From positions 11,012,621 through 11,076,620 of the forward strand of contig QVOM02000115.1 in NCBI GenBank assembly GCA_003586115.2: a stretch of 64,000 nucleotides of DNA. Direction: 5' to 3'. Origin of the DNA: Salvator merianae (Eukaryota > Chordata > Lepidosauria > Squamata > Teiidae). Both the position numbers and the translations under genes were made by a program. Positions 23,493 through 33,989 of this stretch are shown piece after piece; positions within the stretch are counted from its first letter, which is position 1, and the number at the start of each line of letters is the position of its first letter. The notes below the pieces were generated by a model. It was not told where the DNA came from. It did not search any database and was given only the letters and a program-made list of their open reading frames with translations.

Positions 23493-23892
23493 CTTGGCAT
23501 CCATCAGTTTATAGGTGTAATTGGGGTTCTTTGCCCCAATGTGCATCACTTTGCACTTGCTAAGATTGAAGTGCATTTGCCACTTCATTGCCCACTCACA
23601 CAATGTCAAGAGATCCCTCTGGAGCTCTTTAAAATCACTCTCAGTTTTTACTACTCTGAACAATTTAGTGTCATCAGCCAACTTTGCTAACTCACTACTT
23701 ACCCCTGTGTCTAGATCATTTATGAATAAATTAAAAAGCAGGGGTCCTAGTACTGAACCTTGTGGGACCTGACTTTTCAGTTCTTTCCACTCTGAGAACT
23801 GTCAATTTATTCCTACTCTCTGTTTCCTGTCCTTAAGCCAGTTACTAATCCAGGACAGGACCTATCCTCTTATTCCGTGACTGAGAGTTTAT
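23493..23892 (-). pseudogene. CR1 reverse transcriptase, catalytic part
   Basis: The minus frame shows LADDTKLF (bases near 23660-23690), the position of the F/YADD catalytic box. It is followed by 'LLTLCEWAMKWQMHFNLSKC' and a 'HIGAKNPNYTYKL' segment typical of CR1. The two catalytic aspartates are kept but the preceding aromatic residue is leucine. The stretch upstream of the box to 23892 contains a frame break, so the enzyme is not intact. Confidence 0.88.
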
Positions 23893-24342
23893 TCAGGAGT
23901 CTTTGTCGAAAGCCTTCTGAAAGTCCAGACAGACAATGTCAACTGGGTCACCTTTATCCACATGCTTATTAACACTTTCAAAGAATTCTAACAAGTTTGT
24001 AAGGCATGATTTACCTTTGCGGAAGCCATGCTGATTTCCATTCAGCAATGCTTGCTTTTCTATGTGTTTAGTAATTTTATCCTTAATTATGGTTTCCATC
24101 ACTTTACCTGCAACTGATGTTAAGCTGACTGGTCTGTTGTTTCCTGGATCACCCCTTGATCCATTTTTGAAGATCGGTGTCACATTTGCCACCCTCCAGT
24201 CTTCAGGCACAAAGCCTGATTTTAGGGAAAGATTATATATTTTGGCTAGAAGCTCAGGAATTTCAAATTTGAGTTCTTTAAGAACTCTCGCATGAATGTG
24301 ATCTGGTCCTGGTGATTTGTTAGCATTTAGTTTATTAAGACA
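23893..24342 (-). pseudogene. CR1 reverse transcriptase, N-terminal fingers
   Basis: Contains 'LNANKSPGPDHIHARVLKEL', 'SGFVPEDWRVANVTPIFKNG', 'NRPVSLTSVAGKVMETI' and 'QHGFRKGKSCLTNLLEF', then 'VDIVCLDFQKAFDK', the first catalytic aspartate region. The frame ends in a stop just after 'AFDKDS'. Residues upstream of base 24334 in the open frame come from the GC-rich insertion and are not CR1. Confidence 0.92.
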
Positions 24343-24525
24343 CACTGGTGTAGCGAGGGTGGGGCGGGGGGGCGGAGCGCCCCGGGCGGCGTGTTTTCCG
24401 GGGCGTCCGGCCCATGGAACCAAGGCCCCGCCCACCGGCGCCCTCGCTTGCCGCCCCGGGCGGCCCGCCCAGCGGCGGCCACACTCGTCGCCCCGGCCCG
24501 CCCGGCGATGGACGTGCTCGTCGCT

Positions 24526-24724
24526 NNNNNNNNNNNNNNNNNNNNNNNNNNNNNNNNNNNNNNNNNNNNNNNNNNNNNNNNNNNNNNNNNNNNNNNNNNN
24601 NNNNNNNNNNNNNNNNNNNNNNNNNNNNNNNNNNNNNNNNNNNNNNNNNNNNNNNNNNNNNNNNNNNNNNNNNNNNNNNNNNNNNNNNNNNNNNNNNNNN
24701 NNNNNNNNNNNNNNNNNNNNNNNN
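24526..24724. other. Assembly gap (199 N)
   Basis: Unknown bases inside the GC-rich minisatellite of the hAT-like element. The size may be an estimate. Confidence 0.99.
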
Positions 24725-24739
24725 GCGTGCAGGCAGGGT

Positions 24740-25107
24740 CATCGAGGCCGCTGCTGGGCGGGCCGGGGCGAGGAGCGCGGCCGCCGCTGGGCGGGTTGGG
24801 GTGAGGCCCCAGTCGGGCCAGGGCGAGGCCCCCGCTGGGCGGGCTGGGGTGAGGAGCGCAGCCGCCGCCAGGCGGGCCGGGGCGAGGAGCGAGGCCGCCG
24901 CCGGGCGGGCCGGGCCGAGGAGCGAGGCCGCTGCCGGGCAGGCCGGGCGAGGAGCGTGACTCCCGCCGGGCGGGCCGGGGTGACGAGCGAGGCCGCCACT
25001 GGGCGGGGTGACGAGCGGGGCATGCGCGCTCGCTGGCCCCGCCCATACGCATGCACACTCACTGGCCCCGCCCACACGCATGCGCACTCGCTGGCCCCAC
25101 CCCTAGC
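24740..25107. repeat. GC-rich minisatellites (about 33-bp and 29-bp units)
   Basis: Repeated GGGCGGGCCGGGG-type units with runs of G on the plus strand, then three copies of 'actcgctggccccgcccacac'-type units. CpG density is very high. G-quadruplex potential is plausible from the G-runs, and may explain why sequencing failed next to it. Confidence 0.85.
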
Positions 25108-25172
25108 CCCGGGCGTCAAAACGGCTAGTAGCCCCGGGTGTCAAAGCGGCTCGCTACGCCACTGTTAAGACA

Positions 25173-25648
25173 TACAAGAACCTCTTCCTTGGTTAACTCT
25201 GATTTACTTCTTCTGGCTCCTTGCCTGAAAAGATTGATTCAGCTGCCGGCATATGCTCTCTATCTTCCTCAGTAAAAACAGAGGCAAAATATTCATTTAG
25301 CCTTTCTGCAATCTCCGTGTGCTCTGTAATTATCCCCTTTTGTTTATTATGATCTAGTGGTCCAACTGCTTTTCTGGCTGAATTCCTACTTCTGATATAC
25401 TTAAAGAAATTCTTATTTCTCTTGATGTTCTTAGCAATGTGCTCCTCAAAATTATTCTGAGCATTCCTAATTGCTGTCTTGCATTTCTTTTGCCAGAGTT
25501 GGTGTTCTTTCCTGTTCTCCTCATTAGGACATGCCTCCCATTTTTGGAATAATCATTCTTTGCTTTTAATGACTTCCCATACTGCATTTATAAACCACAC
25601 TGGTGTCCTCTTGGACTTGGCCTCCATTAAAGTGTTTTTAAATAATTT
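25173..25648 (-). pseudogene. CR1 ORF2, linker between endonuclease and reverse transcriptase
   Basis: The minus frames contain 'NFFKYIRSRNSARKAVGPLD' and 'GIITEHTEIAERLNEYFASV'-like wording, the segment that precedes the reverse transcriptase in CR1. Several frame breaks are present. Confidence 0.8.
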
Positions 25649-26420
25649 TCATGCATTTTGGAGTGATTGAACTCTTCTAACTTTCCCTTTCAATTTCCTT
25701 TTTACCAGTTTTCTCATTTTGGTGAAATTTACCTTATGAAAGTTTAAGGTCTCCGTGTCCAATTGTGTCAACAACTTACTATCTGTATTTAAATTGAAGG
25801 TTATCACATTGTGATCACTGTTCCCTATTGGATCAGTTACAGTGACATTTTCTACTAGATCCTGTGTATTACTTAGGATCAAGTCCAGGATTCCCTTTTC
25901 TCTGGTTGGTTTCATAACCAGCTGCTCAAGAGAACAATAGTTTAGCATGTCTAGGAATTTTATCTCCCTCTCATGAGTTGAATACGAGTTCACCCAGTTT
26001 ATGTGGGGGTAGTTGAAGTCTCCCATTATAACTACTCTTTCCTTTTTTGATGCCTCCATGACCTCATTTTCCAATTGTTGGTCTCCTTCATGAGTTTGGT
26101 TGGGAGGGCGATAGTATGTCCCTAATGTTAGACTTATTTTCTGACCTCGTATTGTTACCTATAATGTTTCTACGGATGGGTCTGTTTTACCTGGAAGTTC
26201 CAATTCATAAGATTCTATCTCTTCCTTAATGTATAAGGCTACACCACCTCCAATTTGCCCTTTCTGGTCCTTCCAGTACAGTTTGTAACCTGGGATCACT
26301 GTATCCCATTGGTTTTCATCAGTCCACCAGGTTTCAGTAATGCCAATAATATCAATATTTTTATCCATCACTAAACATTCCAGCTCCCCTATTTTGGATC
26401 GGAAGCTTCTGGCATTTGTG
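25649..26420 (-). pseudogene. CR1 apurinic-type endonuclease domain
   Basis: Reading on the minus strand, 26371-26159 gives 'NIDIIGITETWWTDENQW' and 'GGGVALYIKEEI', with the catalytic glutamate in TETWW. Next, 26074-25649 gives 'VVIMGDFNYPHINW' (catalytic D and N) and 'IGNSDHNVI' (the SDH motif). These are the ordered motifs of the LINE endonuclease. The two frames are separated by stops near 26080-26160, so the domain is disrupted. Confidence 0.92.
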
Positions 26421-26663
26421 TACTGTTGAAAGTTCTGCCCTTTAGGATCACAGACTGCCTCTTGCCTCTTTTTGCTTGAGTACTACTGACTAGTTTCCAG
26501 CTCTTCTCACTGAACTGTGCACTTTCACAAACCAGATGCTGCCTAGTTCCTGTCGCCTTTCCCCCAGAGATTAGTTTAAAAGCTGCTCTGCGACCTTTTT
26601 AATATTAAGTGCCAGCAGTCTGGTTCCATCTTGGTTCAAGTGCAGTCCATTCCTTTTGTCTCT

Positions 26664-27065
26664 CTATATTTCTAATAATCGAATCACCACTACAAGAAGC
26701 CCCCTTCCCAACATCCATGGAGGAGTATCCTCAGTGCAAAAGGATACAGGCGCATCCTCTAAGGAAGGGGTCTCAACTAAGGGAGCCTGTCCCTCTTCCT
26801 CAGCCTGATGTCCTCCCTGCCTGAGACCTCCACTCTCCAAGGCAGCTGAAGGGCTGCACACTGTGGAGTGGGATGCTCCTACTGCATCCCTGGAGGCCTC
26901 ATTCTCATGCCTGTCTCTCTCTGTCTGCTTCTCCAGGTCTGCTATCTTGGCTTCAAGGGAAGAATCCCATTTCCTGAAAGCCTGGAGCTCATAACACTGA
27001 GCACACATCCATGACTTCTGCCTAGCAGGCAGATAATCATACATATGACACTCAATGCAATACAC
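26664..27065 (-). pseudogene. CR1 ORF1 fragment with zinc-finger-like start
   Basis: A 133-codon frame beginning 'CIECHMYDYLPARQKSW' followed by 'CAQC', a C-x2-C ... C-x2-C arrangement of the PHD-like finger known in CR1 ORF1 proteins. A heptad-like stretch ('LEAKIADLEKQTERDRHEN') near residues 38-57 suggests a short coiled coil. The rest is low-complexity. Usual CR1 ORF1 proteins are longer; the frame is lost towards 26664. Confidence 0.7.
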
Positions 27066-27126
27066 TGGAAGCCCCCCTTCTCCTGCTGGCTATCTATCTT
27101 CATTTCCCGTAAATTATTTAAATTGT

Positions 27127-27157
<31 letters not shown>

Positions 27158-27772
27158 TAAATTATTATTTTTGTTTTAGTTACTATTTAGATTACCTTTC
27201 TTTTTTCTTTGATTTAAATTGGTACTTTAGGGTAAACTACTATTTGAATTATTTTACTTTATTGAATTTTTTAAAAAGTGACTACTTATATAAATTATTT
27301 CATTGTTTCAGTTTATTTTTACTTTTTTTATAATTTAATTTCTTTTACTTTTTTATTTGATCCTTTTTTTGAAAAAAAAAATCTAAATTAGCATTTTATT
27401 ATTATATTGGTCTCAGGAGAGCAACCTTCCTCCACTTGAGAAAACACTCAAATGAACTGGTTCTTCCTGTTTCTCCCAGCTAAAGGGAGTGCCCTAGTCA
27501 GCTAATCCCCTTGTTAGCTCCTCTAGGTCACCAACAACAGTAAGCCCTTCCTCCTTCAGACCATGTGCTCAGGCTAACTTAGAAAAAGAAAAAGAAAATG
27601 CCCACCTCTAGCAGCTACACCAGCCACAGCTAGTGTCCAACATCCCCTGCAAAACCCAGAGTATGCCCCCCACAAACTTACCAGAGCCCAGTAGTTCTTC
27701 CTCCAAATTTCTCTTCCAAGTTTCTGGTCTCAGGAGAGCAACCTCCTCCACTTGAGAACACACTCAAATCTT
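27066..27772 (-). promoter_or_regulatory. CR1 5-prime region with repeated 45-bp block
   Basis: The block 'tggtctcaggagagcaacct' + 'cctccacttgaga' occurs at 27404-27450 and again at 27724-27771, about 320 bp apart. This suggests the 5-prime UTR, which holds the internal promoter in LINEs, contains more than one unit. Between ORF1 and the first block lies AT-rich sequence with a (TA)n run at 27126-27153. That this is promoter sequence is inference from position. Confidence 0.5.
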
Positions 27773-27824
27773 ATCTGTGACTTATCTGTCTGAACATTTG
27801 CTCCCACAATGACGAGATGGCTTT

Positions 27825-28140
27825 TCACAGGTATCTTGATAGTATAAAATACCCAGATGTGTGCAGTGACCATTTCTGGACCAATTTTAGCCCCACACAT
27901 TCATAGACATTTGATTAAAGGCCCATGCCAAAAGCAAGCATCCAGACAGTATAAGTCATGTTGCTATTCCAAGAAAATCTGGGTTAAAAATTGTTTTTCT
28001 CAGAATAGTGATACCATGTGATATCACCTCAATATAATGGTGCTATGTTGGGATTGCCATGAATAAACAACATAGTTGATTGCTATGAATCAACATAGTC
28101 CCAGGATAATCCTACATTTTAGGCCCTTTCTGGATGGGTC
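27825..28140 (+). mobile_element. Unclassified dispersed repeat (family E, copy 2)
   Basis: Shares 'gctatgttgggattgccatg', 'aacatagtcccaggataatc' and 'ctacattttaggccctttct' with 7960-8365 in the same order. The termini are not settled. Confidence 0.5.
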
Positions 28141-29597
28141 TTACATGTGCGAAGGCTTCTGCAACCAAAATTAGAGGAATGGTAAAAGCTTTAAAGAAAA
28201 TGATGGCAACAGGAGATAACTCATTAGCAAAAGCAGTCTTCTGCAAACTTTTTAAATATACTCTAGCTCCTACAGAGTCCCTTGAACATCCACTTTACTA
28301 AGTCCTCCTTGTCCAGCCCATGAGACAACATAGCTCCATGGTTTATACACCTGAACAGTCTTGTAAGCCCTCAAACTGTTTCCATAACAAGAAGATTGAC
28401 ATCTGCTCTCAGTGGAAGCTGGCTGTCTTTTTAAGAACCTTATGCAAGTTGTTCATGACATCCTTTCTTCTTAAACTCATCTTACAATTTCTCCACATCA
28501 GTTCATTGCTTAGACAGAAGGAAAATAGCCACAAATTGTTTAGTTTGACTGGAAACTCATAGCACACTTTTTGTTATGAATTCTAACAATCACAATTATG
28601 CTATCATATCCAGTGTTTGACCAGGGTCAGAGAAAGAAAGAAAAAAATCAGGTATGGGAAGATCTGTACCACTTCATCCTGAGATACCACTGAAGCTTTC
28701 TAGACTCTATGAAGAATATTTAAGAAAAGCAGAAGCAATTTTTTTACAAACATCTCCCAGTCACAGAGAAATTCAAGCTAGTGACGTTTCTCTAGACAAT
28801 ACATTTTCTCAACTGCCAATTTTCCCTATTGCACATCACCTAGAAATGAGAGCTGACAGTACAAGGAGGAGGAGAAAAATGATGACTGTTCTTAAGTTTG
28901 CTCCTTTCTACAATGAAAGCTTCTACTACATTTAATTTGATCTCTACCAGTAAATGAGTCAAGAAAAAAAAAATACTGAGCACACTTCTTTCTAATTAAA
29001 TACAAAGGCACATTTTTTTTTTATCTCATAGATCAGAATCTTGTCTTTTTCAATAGAAAATATAGGGTCAGTTGGAAATTTTGGATAAAAATCGCAGAGA
29101 AAGATAGAAATGATATGAAGTATTGACCTTCTTTTCGAACACTTATTAATAGCTCATAGCTGTTATATAGATTTTTTAAAATCTAGTTTACTATATTGCT
29201 GTAATCCTTTAATTGTAATCTCGAACTCACAATATCAAATAGACTAAATGCACTGTGATATCTGGTTGCCTCAATGCAGTTTTTCTCAAGAAGGCACTTA
29301 GCTGTAGTACACGCAAATTTCAGCTTTTCCTTTGTAAAAATGCTATTTTCATGGGGTATATAAAATAATCAGTGAACCTCAACTTCATTTTTTTTTTCAC
29401 ATTAAACACCTGATTATACAAATGACAACATTTAGTCATTCATGAATGTGTTGTGAGATAATTTTAAAATCCTCAATTAGGAAGTTCATCAACAAAGGAT
29501 CGATCCTTAAATGCAGACAGAGTTAATGCTGGAAGTAATAAATATTACCAACAATTTACTTGTTCCACTAATTTTTGTTATTGCCTTCAACTGATTT

Positions 29598-29633
<36 letters not shown>

Positions 29634-31017
29634 TCATTTCTTTAAGGGACCAAATCAGAAACTTTAGAGGTGGCTTAAACTTTTGATCCACCATAGTATC
29701 CTAGAGTTTTGCTTATGAACCCTCCCTAATGGCAAGGTATGAATTCGTAAGGGAGGCACTGGGGAAGAAGGTGAAAATGCTTCCTAGCCTCCCCCCACAT
29801 CACATATATGCTGACAAGACAAATCCCCTCCCTTAATCATCTTATTTACCCTCTTGAAAGCTCATGATGACAAAGTGTCTGAATCACAGCAACTTGGGAG
29901 CCGATATCCTTCAGTGTCTTCTGCATTGAATTATTATTATCTTGGCAAGCTGTGCTGACGAAGAGAGAAAGGAATGATCATGTTTTATAACAAAGGATAA
30001 ATGGTGATATCCACCAGATGCTAGCAAGAGCTGTTTCACCTAGGAAAATCCACTAGTAGTAAAACAAAATATCTTTCCATTTGTTCTCTATCCAGGCTGA
30101 AAAATTGCTATTTGGTTCATTCCTATATATCATAAAAGTATTCTCTAACCAGAATCATGACATTTCTAGTCTGCTGAGGTGATGTGCTGCTAATTTATTA
30201 ATAAGCACACTGTGTTTATATTTTTCAGTCTCTTTATCTACAAGGCTATTTGTTCAAATCAGTGTGTGACTTTTCCCAACTTCTCATTGTCCCTGAAATT
30301 AATTCACATGTTCCCAAATATTCTTGCATTATGACTACATAAATTATAAGGCTTTTTTCTGCTTTGAACATCCAGTATATTTGTTCCCTGTAATGATGTC
30401 AAAGTTTCTTTCTGGTCTATTGTAGTAGTCTTGCACTTTTTTAGTCTGCTAATACAATAGATTTGTGCTGAGAAACATTATATGGGTTACTTTGCAACAG
30501 CAGCGAATGTCACCCTAGCTATCACTGTGGGTGATTCTATTCTATGACCTGATGACATCTTCAACCCTACAATTATATTTTTCTATTGTATGAAATTTAT
30601 TTCAGCCCACTAGACCCCAAATGCAATATCACAGTTAAAAGCTACCATTTAGAATGTATAATTTTAAATTTTAAAAATCAGCACTAACTTGTGTGTTCAA
30701 ACTTATGCATTTCTAATGTAATAGAAGAACTGTACATGAATATTACTTCCACCTAATCCAACAAAACATGGAAACATGGGATGCGTTGCTATTGGCTTCC
30801 TATTAATCTTTATATTTTCTTGTTTAAGGCAATTTTGTGTTATTGGTTCATTTTATCTTTCTTTTAAAATGGAGAATGACTCAACTGTGACCCTACAGAT
30901 GTTGTAGGACTGCAGTTTCCACTATGCCTAATCACTGACTATGGTAACAGAGTTGATGGGAACTAACATTTGCCATCTTTATCACTATGCTTCCATGTAG
31001 CCTAGATCTGTATGTCT
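28141..31017. other. Unassigned AT-rich sequence
   Basis: No gene or mobile element is recognised apart from the CTTT run listed separately. Much of 28560-30900 has no visible repeat character. Open frames are short. Confidence 0.4.
29597..29635. repeat. (CTTT)n microsatellite
   Basis: About ten uninterrupted tetranucleotide repeats. Confidence 0.97.
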
Positions 31018-31390
31018 TATAGATGTGCATAAACTAAAAATTGTGGTTTCAGTTCAAACGGAACCAAACCTCATTGAGTTTGGTTTGAGCTAAAACCAGG
31101 TGAAACAAGCCTGACACAGTTCAAATAGAACAGTTTGTGAATTATGAAAGAAAAATACAATGAAATATGTTGCAAAAGTGAAATCTACAGTATGGGGCCA
31201 GATGGGGCATTTAAATTGAACTAGTTTGACTTGAATTGGGTTGCTTGGTTGAAGGCTCTCTGAATTGGGTTGCTTTTTGGCTGAAGACTCCCTGGTTCAG
31301 TTTGAACTTAACCACTCCTGCTCCAAGGGTGCTGAACCACCTAATTCAATTCAAACGGGATATCCCGAGAAATCAGTTTCCACATCTCTA
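31018..31390. mobile_element. hAT-like MITE (family C relative)
   Basis: Ends TATAGATGTGC and CCACATCTCTA, with an interior of GGTTTGAGC, AATTGGGTTGCTT and TTCAAACGG words. The flanking 8-mers gtatgtct and gtgtactt agree at 4 of 8 positions with only transitions between them, so an old target duplication is possible but not proven. Confidence 0.6.
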
Positions 31391-32734
31391 GTGTACTTTA
31401 CTGTGTAGAGAAAGTCAATGTGTCCCCCTCAGGAATTAATACTTTTGAATTCCTGACTTTGCCATTCAGATGACAGTTTCTGTCCTCTGCAGTTCTTCCT
31501 TCATGGTACAGTTATGAAGCAGGACACTTCATCCTGCTTTGAAGCCTGTAGGAACTTCTTTTATTTGCTTAATTATTTATTTTTAAAGAAGCAGCAATTT
31601 TCCTAAAGTAGTCAAATTTATCCTATTATAACAGTCAAAATCACTTCATGGCCTACCCTATTGGGGGGGGGGGGAGAGATTTGGACTCTAGATATCCCGA
31701 GAACCACCACTTGATATTAGCAAGAATGTTTGCAGCAAGAAATGGGGTAGATAATACCATTGGATGTGCATGGCCTCCCAAATTTTATTCTGCCATTCAA
31801 ATTTTTAATAGGAGAAAAGTACTAACAGCATGACTATGGGGACACTTTAGAAATAACTGCTCATGCAGGATAACAAGCTCTCAGATAAGCTATATACACA
31901 GAGATAACTTGTTATTTGCAATCACTGTAATGTGGTCTCTGTGCCTATTCACAAATGCAATAAAATTTTATCATGGAAAAAAGAATAAAGAAAATAGTTA
32001 AATACCAGCAACAACGAAAAACAAATTCCAACAGATTTTCATATGTACCATTTTATTGTATTTATCTTTAGAAGAAGAGAGAACTGTATACTCCTAATTC
32101 AAAAAGAAACTGTTGGATCTGTGTATATAACATCCAGTATTATGAGTAAAGGATTTGTTGTATAAAATAAAATATATACCCTGCTTTGCATTATTTTTTG
32201 TACGGTGATGCACTATAGTTAAATCTTTTGCAGTTTCTATTTTACTTTTTTCCTTACTCATTGCATTGCTCTTGTAGGGGTCCATTGCATGTTCCCAAGG
32301 CATTCTGGCTCAATGTTTTCTCCATAATACTGAGACAGCCATATATGCAAATACGTTGGCGCCACATACCAGTTAAACACATATACTTCCCTCGACAATA
32401 TGTTTTCCTCTACAAGGAAAGTGTCTGGAGCAGTAATTCGATTTCATACTACTGGGGTAAAGTTGATCAAGAGAGGTACAGATATGGCCCTGTCCCTAGT
32501 CCTGCACTAGCTTGTGAGTTTTTTTTAGTCCATTTGCTAGCACTACAGGTACTTCACCTGTGCTCCCCTTCATTAGCCACTACTGCATGAAGTTAAAACA
32601 ATTCCTTCTATAAAATTAGAGTTCCATTCCTGGAAAACATCATTAATGAGAATCTGTTTTATGAGGATCATAGACTTTAATATAAATCTGGCGTTTAGGA
32701 GAACCATGGCTGAGATCTCCATTAACTTACATTA
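31391..32734. other. Unassigned sequence
   Basis: Contains a run of about 12 Gs near 31663-31676. The frame 32228-32590 (+, about 120 codons) has no recognisable domain. The last 8 bases (ttacatta) are a target duplication. Confidence 0.4.
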
Positions 32735-33064
32735 TAGAGATATGTGAAGTTTGATTCACATTCAAAAATTCAATCAAATAGATCATGTTCACAGATGTTC
32801 ACATCAAACTGAGCATGCGGTTGTTTGGATAACCAAAATTTTGATCGAACCAAACCAGTCTCCTACTTGCTAACTTGAACAATTCCATCAAACATTTGTG
32901 TCTTACTATGGTTTTGCCCTTGAAAAGGATTATTTTTCAATGGAAAAGATGTTTTGTTTTGTTTTTTTCAAGCCAATGAAAAATTAAAAAATGAACAATC
33001 ATTTGTTTGATTAAACAATCTGACGGTGAACCAAACACGCAAATTCTGTTTGTACACATCCCTA
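32735..33064. mobile_element. AT-rich hAT-like MITE (family C, copy 2) with exact 8-bp target duplication
   Basis: Starts TAGAGATATGTGAAGTTTG and ends TTTGTACACATCCCTA. It is flanked by identical ttacatta at 32727-32734 and 33065-33072. The interior is AT-rich with 'caatcaaat', 'tgtttgattaaac' and 'ttgaaaaggattatttttc' segments shared with 12332-12682 and 61439-61800. It is non-coding. Confidence 0.88.
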
Positions 33065-33454
33065 TTACATTACGGTTAACCAGCCTTGCTCAAAAGTACT
33101 TTGATTTGAATAGGTAAAGGCCCCCAATGCAAGTCAATGAAGGAAACAAATCTGCATTAAAAGGGCACAGCATGATCAGAGAACATCTAACATGAGGCAA
33201 TGTCAAAACACACAAATGCCATGTCTGAAATCAACTAAGATATCTGTTTCAGTGCTCACCTATACTCCTCTAAACCCACCAACCCACAGAACATGCACAA
33301 CAATGGGCAACTCCACACTCAAAGGCACACAAAGGCATGCAAATCAATAGTAAACATTCAAACATCACCAAAACCCAGTCAAAACTCACTGCCAATTCAG
33401 ACTCAGAAGATTTTTCTTTCCCCAAAAAGCAATGAACCATTGTTTCTGTTCATT
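33065..33454. other. Unassigned sequence
   Basis: Nothing recognised. Confidence 0.35.
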
Positions 33455-33650
33455 AGCTGGGATTTTAGCTTTTTAAAGGTTTTATTGTAGGCTGGTACTT
33501 CGAGATTTGTAATTTTATTTTGTTATATGGTTTTATATTTTGATGTTGTTTTTAATTTTGTTGTAAGCCTCCCTGAGCTGTAGGGAAGGGCGGGGTATAA
33601 GTAATAAATTTCATTTCATTCATTTCATTTTATTTCATTTCACCATGCCA
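33455..33650 (+). mobile_element. LINE (L2-like) or SINE 3-prime tail
   Basis: 'ttgtaagcctccctgagctg' followed by 'gggaagggcggggtataagt' and a (TTTCA)n tail forms the stem-loop-like 3-prime end common to reptile L2-type LINEs and their SINEs. No coding part is attached. Confidence 0.6.
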
Positions 33651-33989
33651 AACACCATCCCCACTGCACAAAGGCAAGTGAAAAATGGTTGCTGGTCCAA
33701 GAACATTCCATTGTGCTTCACAGTTTATCTCTAACCTCAAACTTTCACCAACAAAATGTGCAATAGCAAGTCACAGAATTTGTTGGAAATGTTATAGCAA
33801 ATCCATGTTAAAAGAATTTGCTTTATAGGAAAATCTACTGCATTATAAAGAAAGATGAGTGTGACTGATCATTCATTCTTTCACTGCACTTTTGGGTACC
33901 AATGGATACTGTCTAAATCACATGGTTTTCCACTGCAGTTTCAGTAAATAGAAGCACAGCTGAACCATTTTGAATGTAACTAAAAGAGC

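Larger units (their letters stand above)
24343..25164. mobile_element. GC-rich hAT-like element inside CR1, with minisatellite and assembly gap
   Basis: Ends CACTGGTGTAGCGAG and CTCGCTACGCCACTG (13 of 15 complementary), flanked by exact 8-bp duplications ttaagaca (24335-24342 and 25165-25172). Internally, units of about 33 bp built on 'gggcgggccggggcgaggagcg' wording repeat about eight times after the gap (24740-25020). The left side carries the same wording in inverted orientation. A second tandem repeat of about 29 bp ('cgctggccccgcccacacg') occupies 25021-25107. Bases 24526-24724 are N. The long open frames on both strands through the Ns are artefacts of GC-rich DNA. Confidence 0.88.
21903..27772 (-). 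mobile_element. CR1 LINE, near full length, split by two hAT insertions
   Basis: CR1 is a non-LTR retrotransposon with ORF1 and an endonuclease/reverse-transcriptase ORF2. The element reads on the minus strand. The 5-prime region is at 27066-27772, ORF1 near 26664-27065, the endonuclease near 25649-26400, the reverse transcriptase from about 24334 down to 22111, and the 3-prime UTR ends at 21903 with a CATAAGAACATAAGA tail. Removing the two insertions (22746-23492 and 24343-25164, each with one 8-bp duplication) leaves about 4.3 kb, close to full-length CR1. Stops and small frame breaks are present, so it is dead. CR1 usually makes no clear target duplication and none is seen. Confidence 0.93.

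Noticed and set aside
24317..25168. Long plus- and minus-strand open frames of 126-283 codons through the GC-rich block
   Set aside because: Most run through 199 Ns, and all come from a GC-rich minisatellite with few stop codons. None has a domain.
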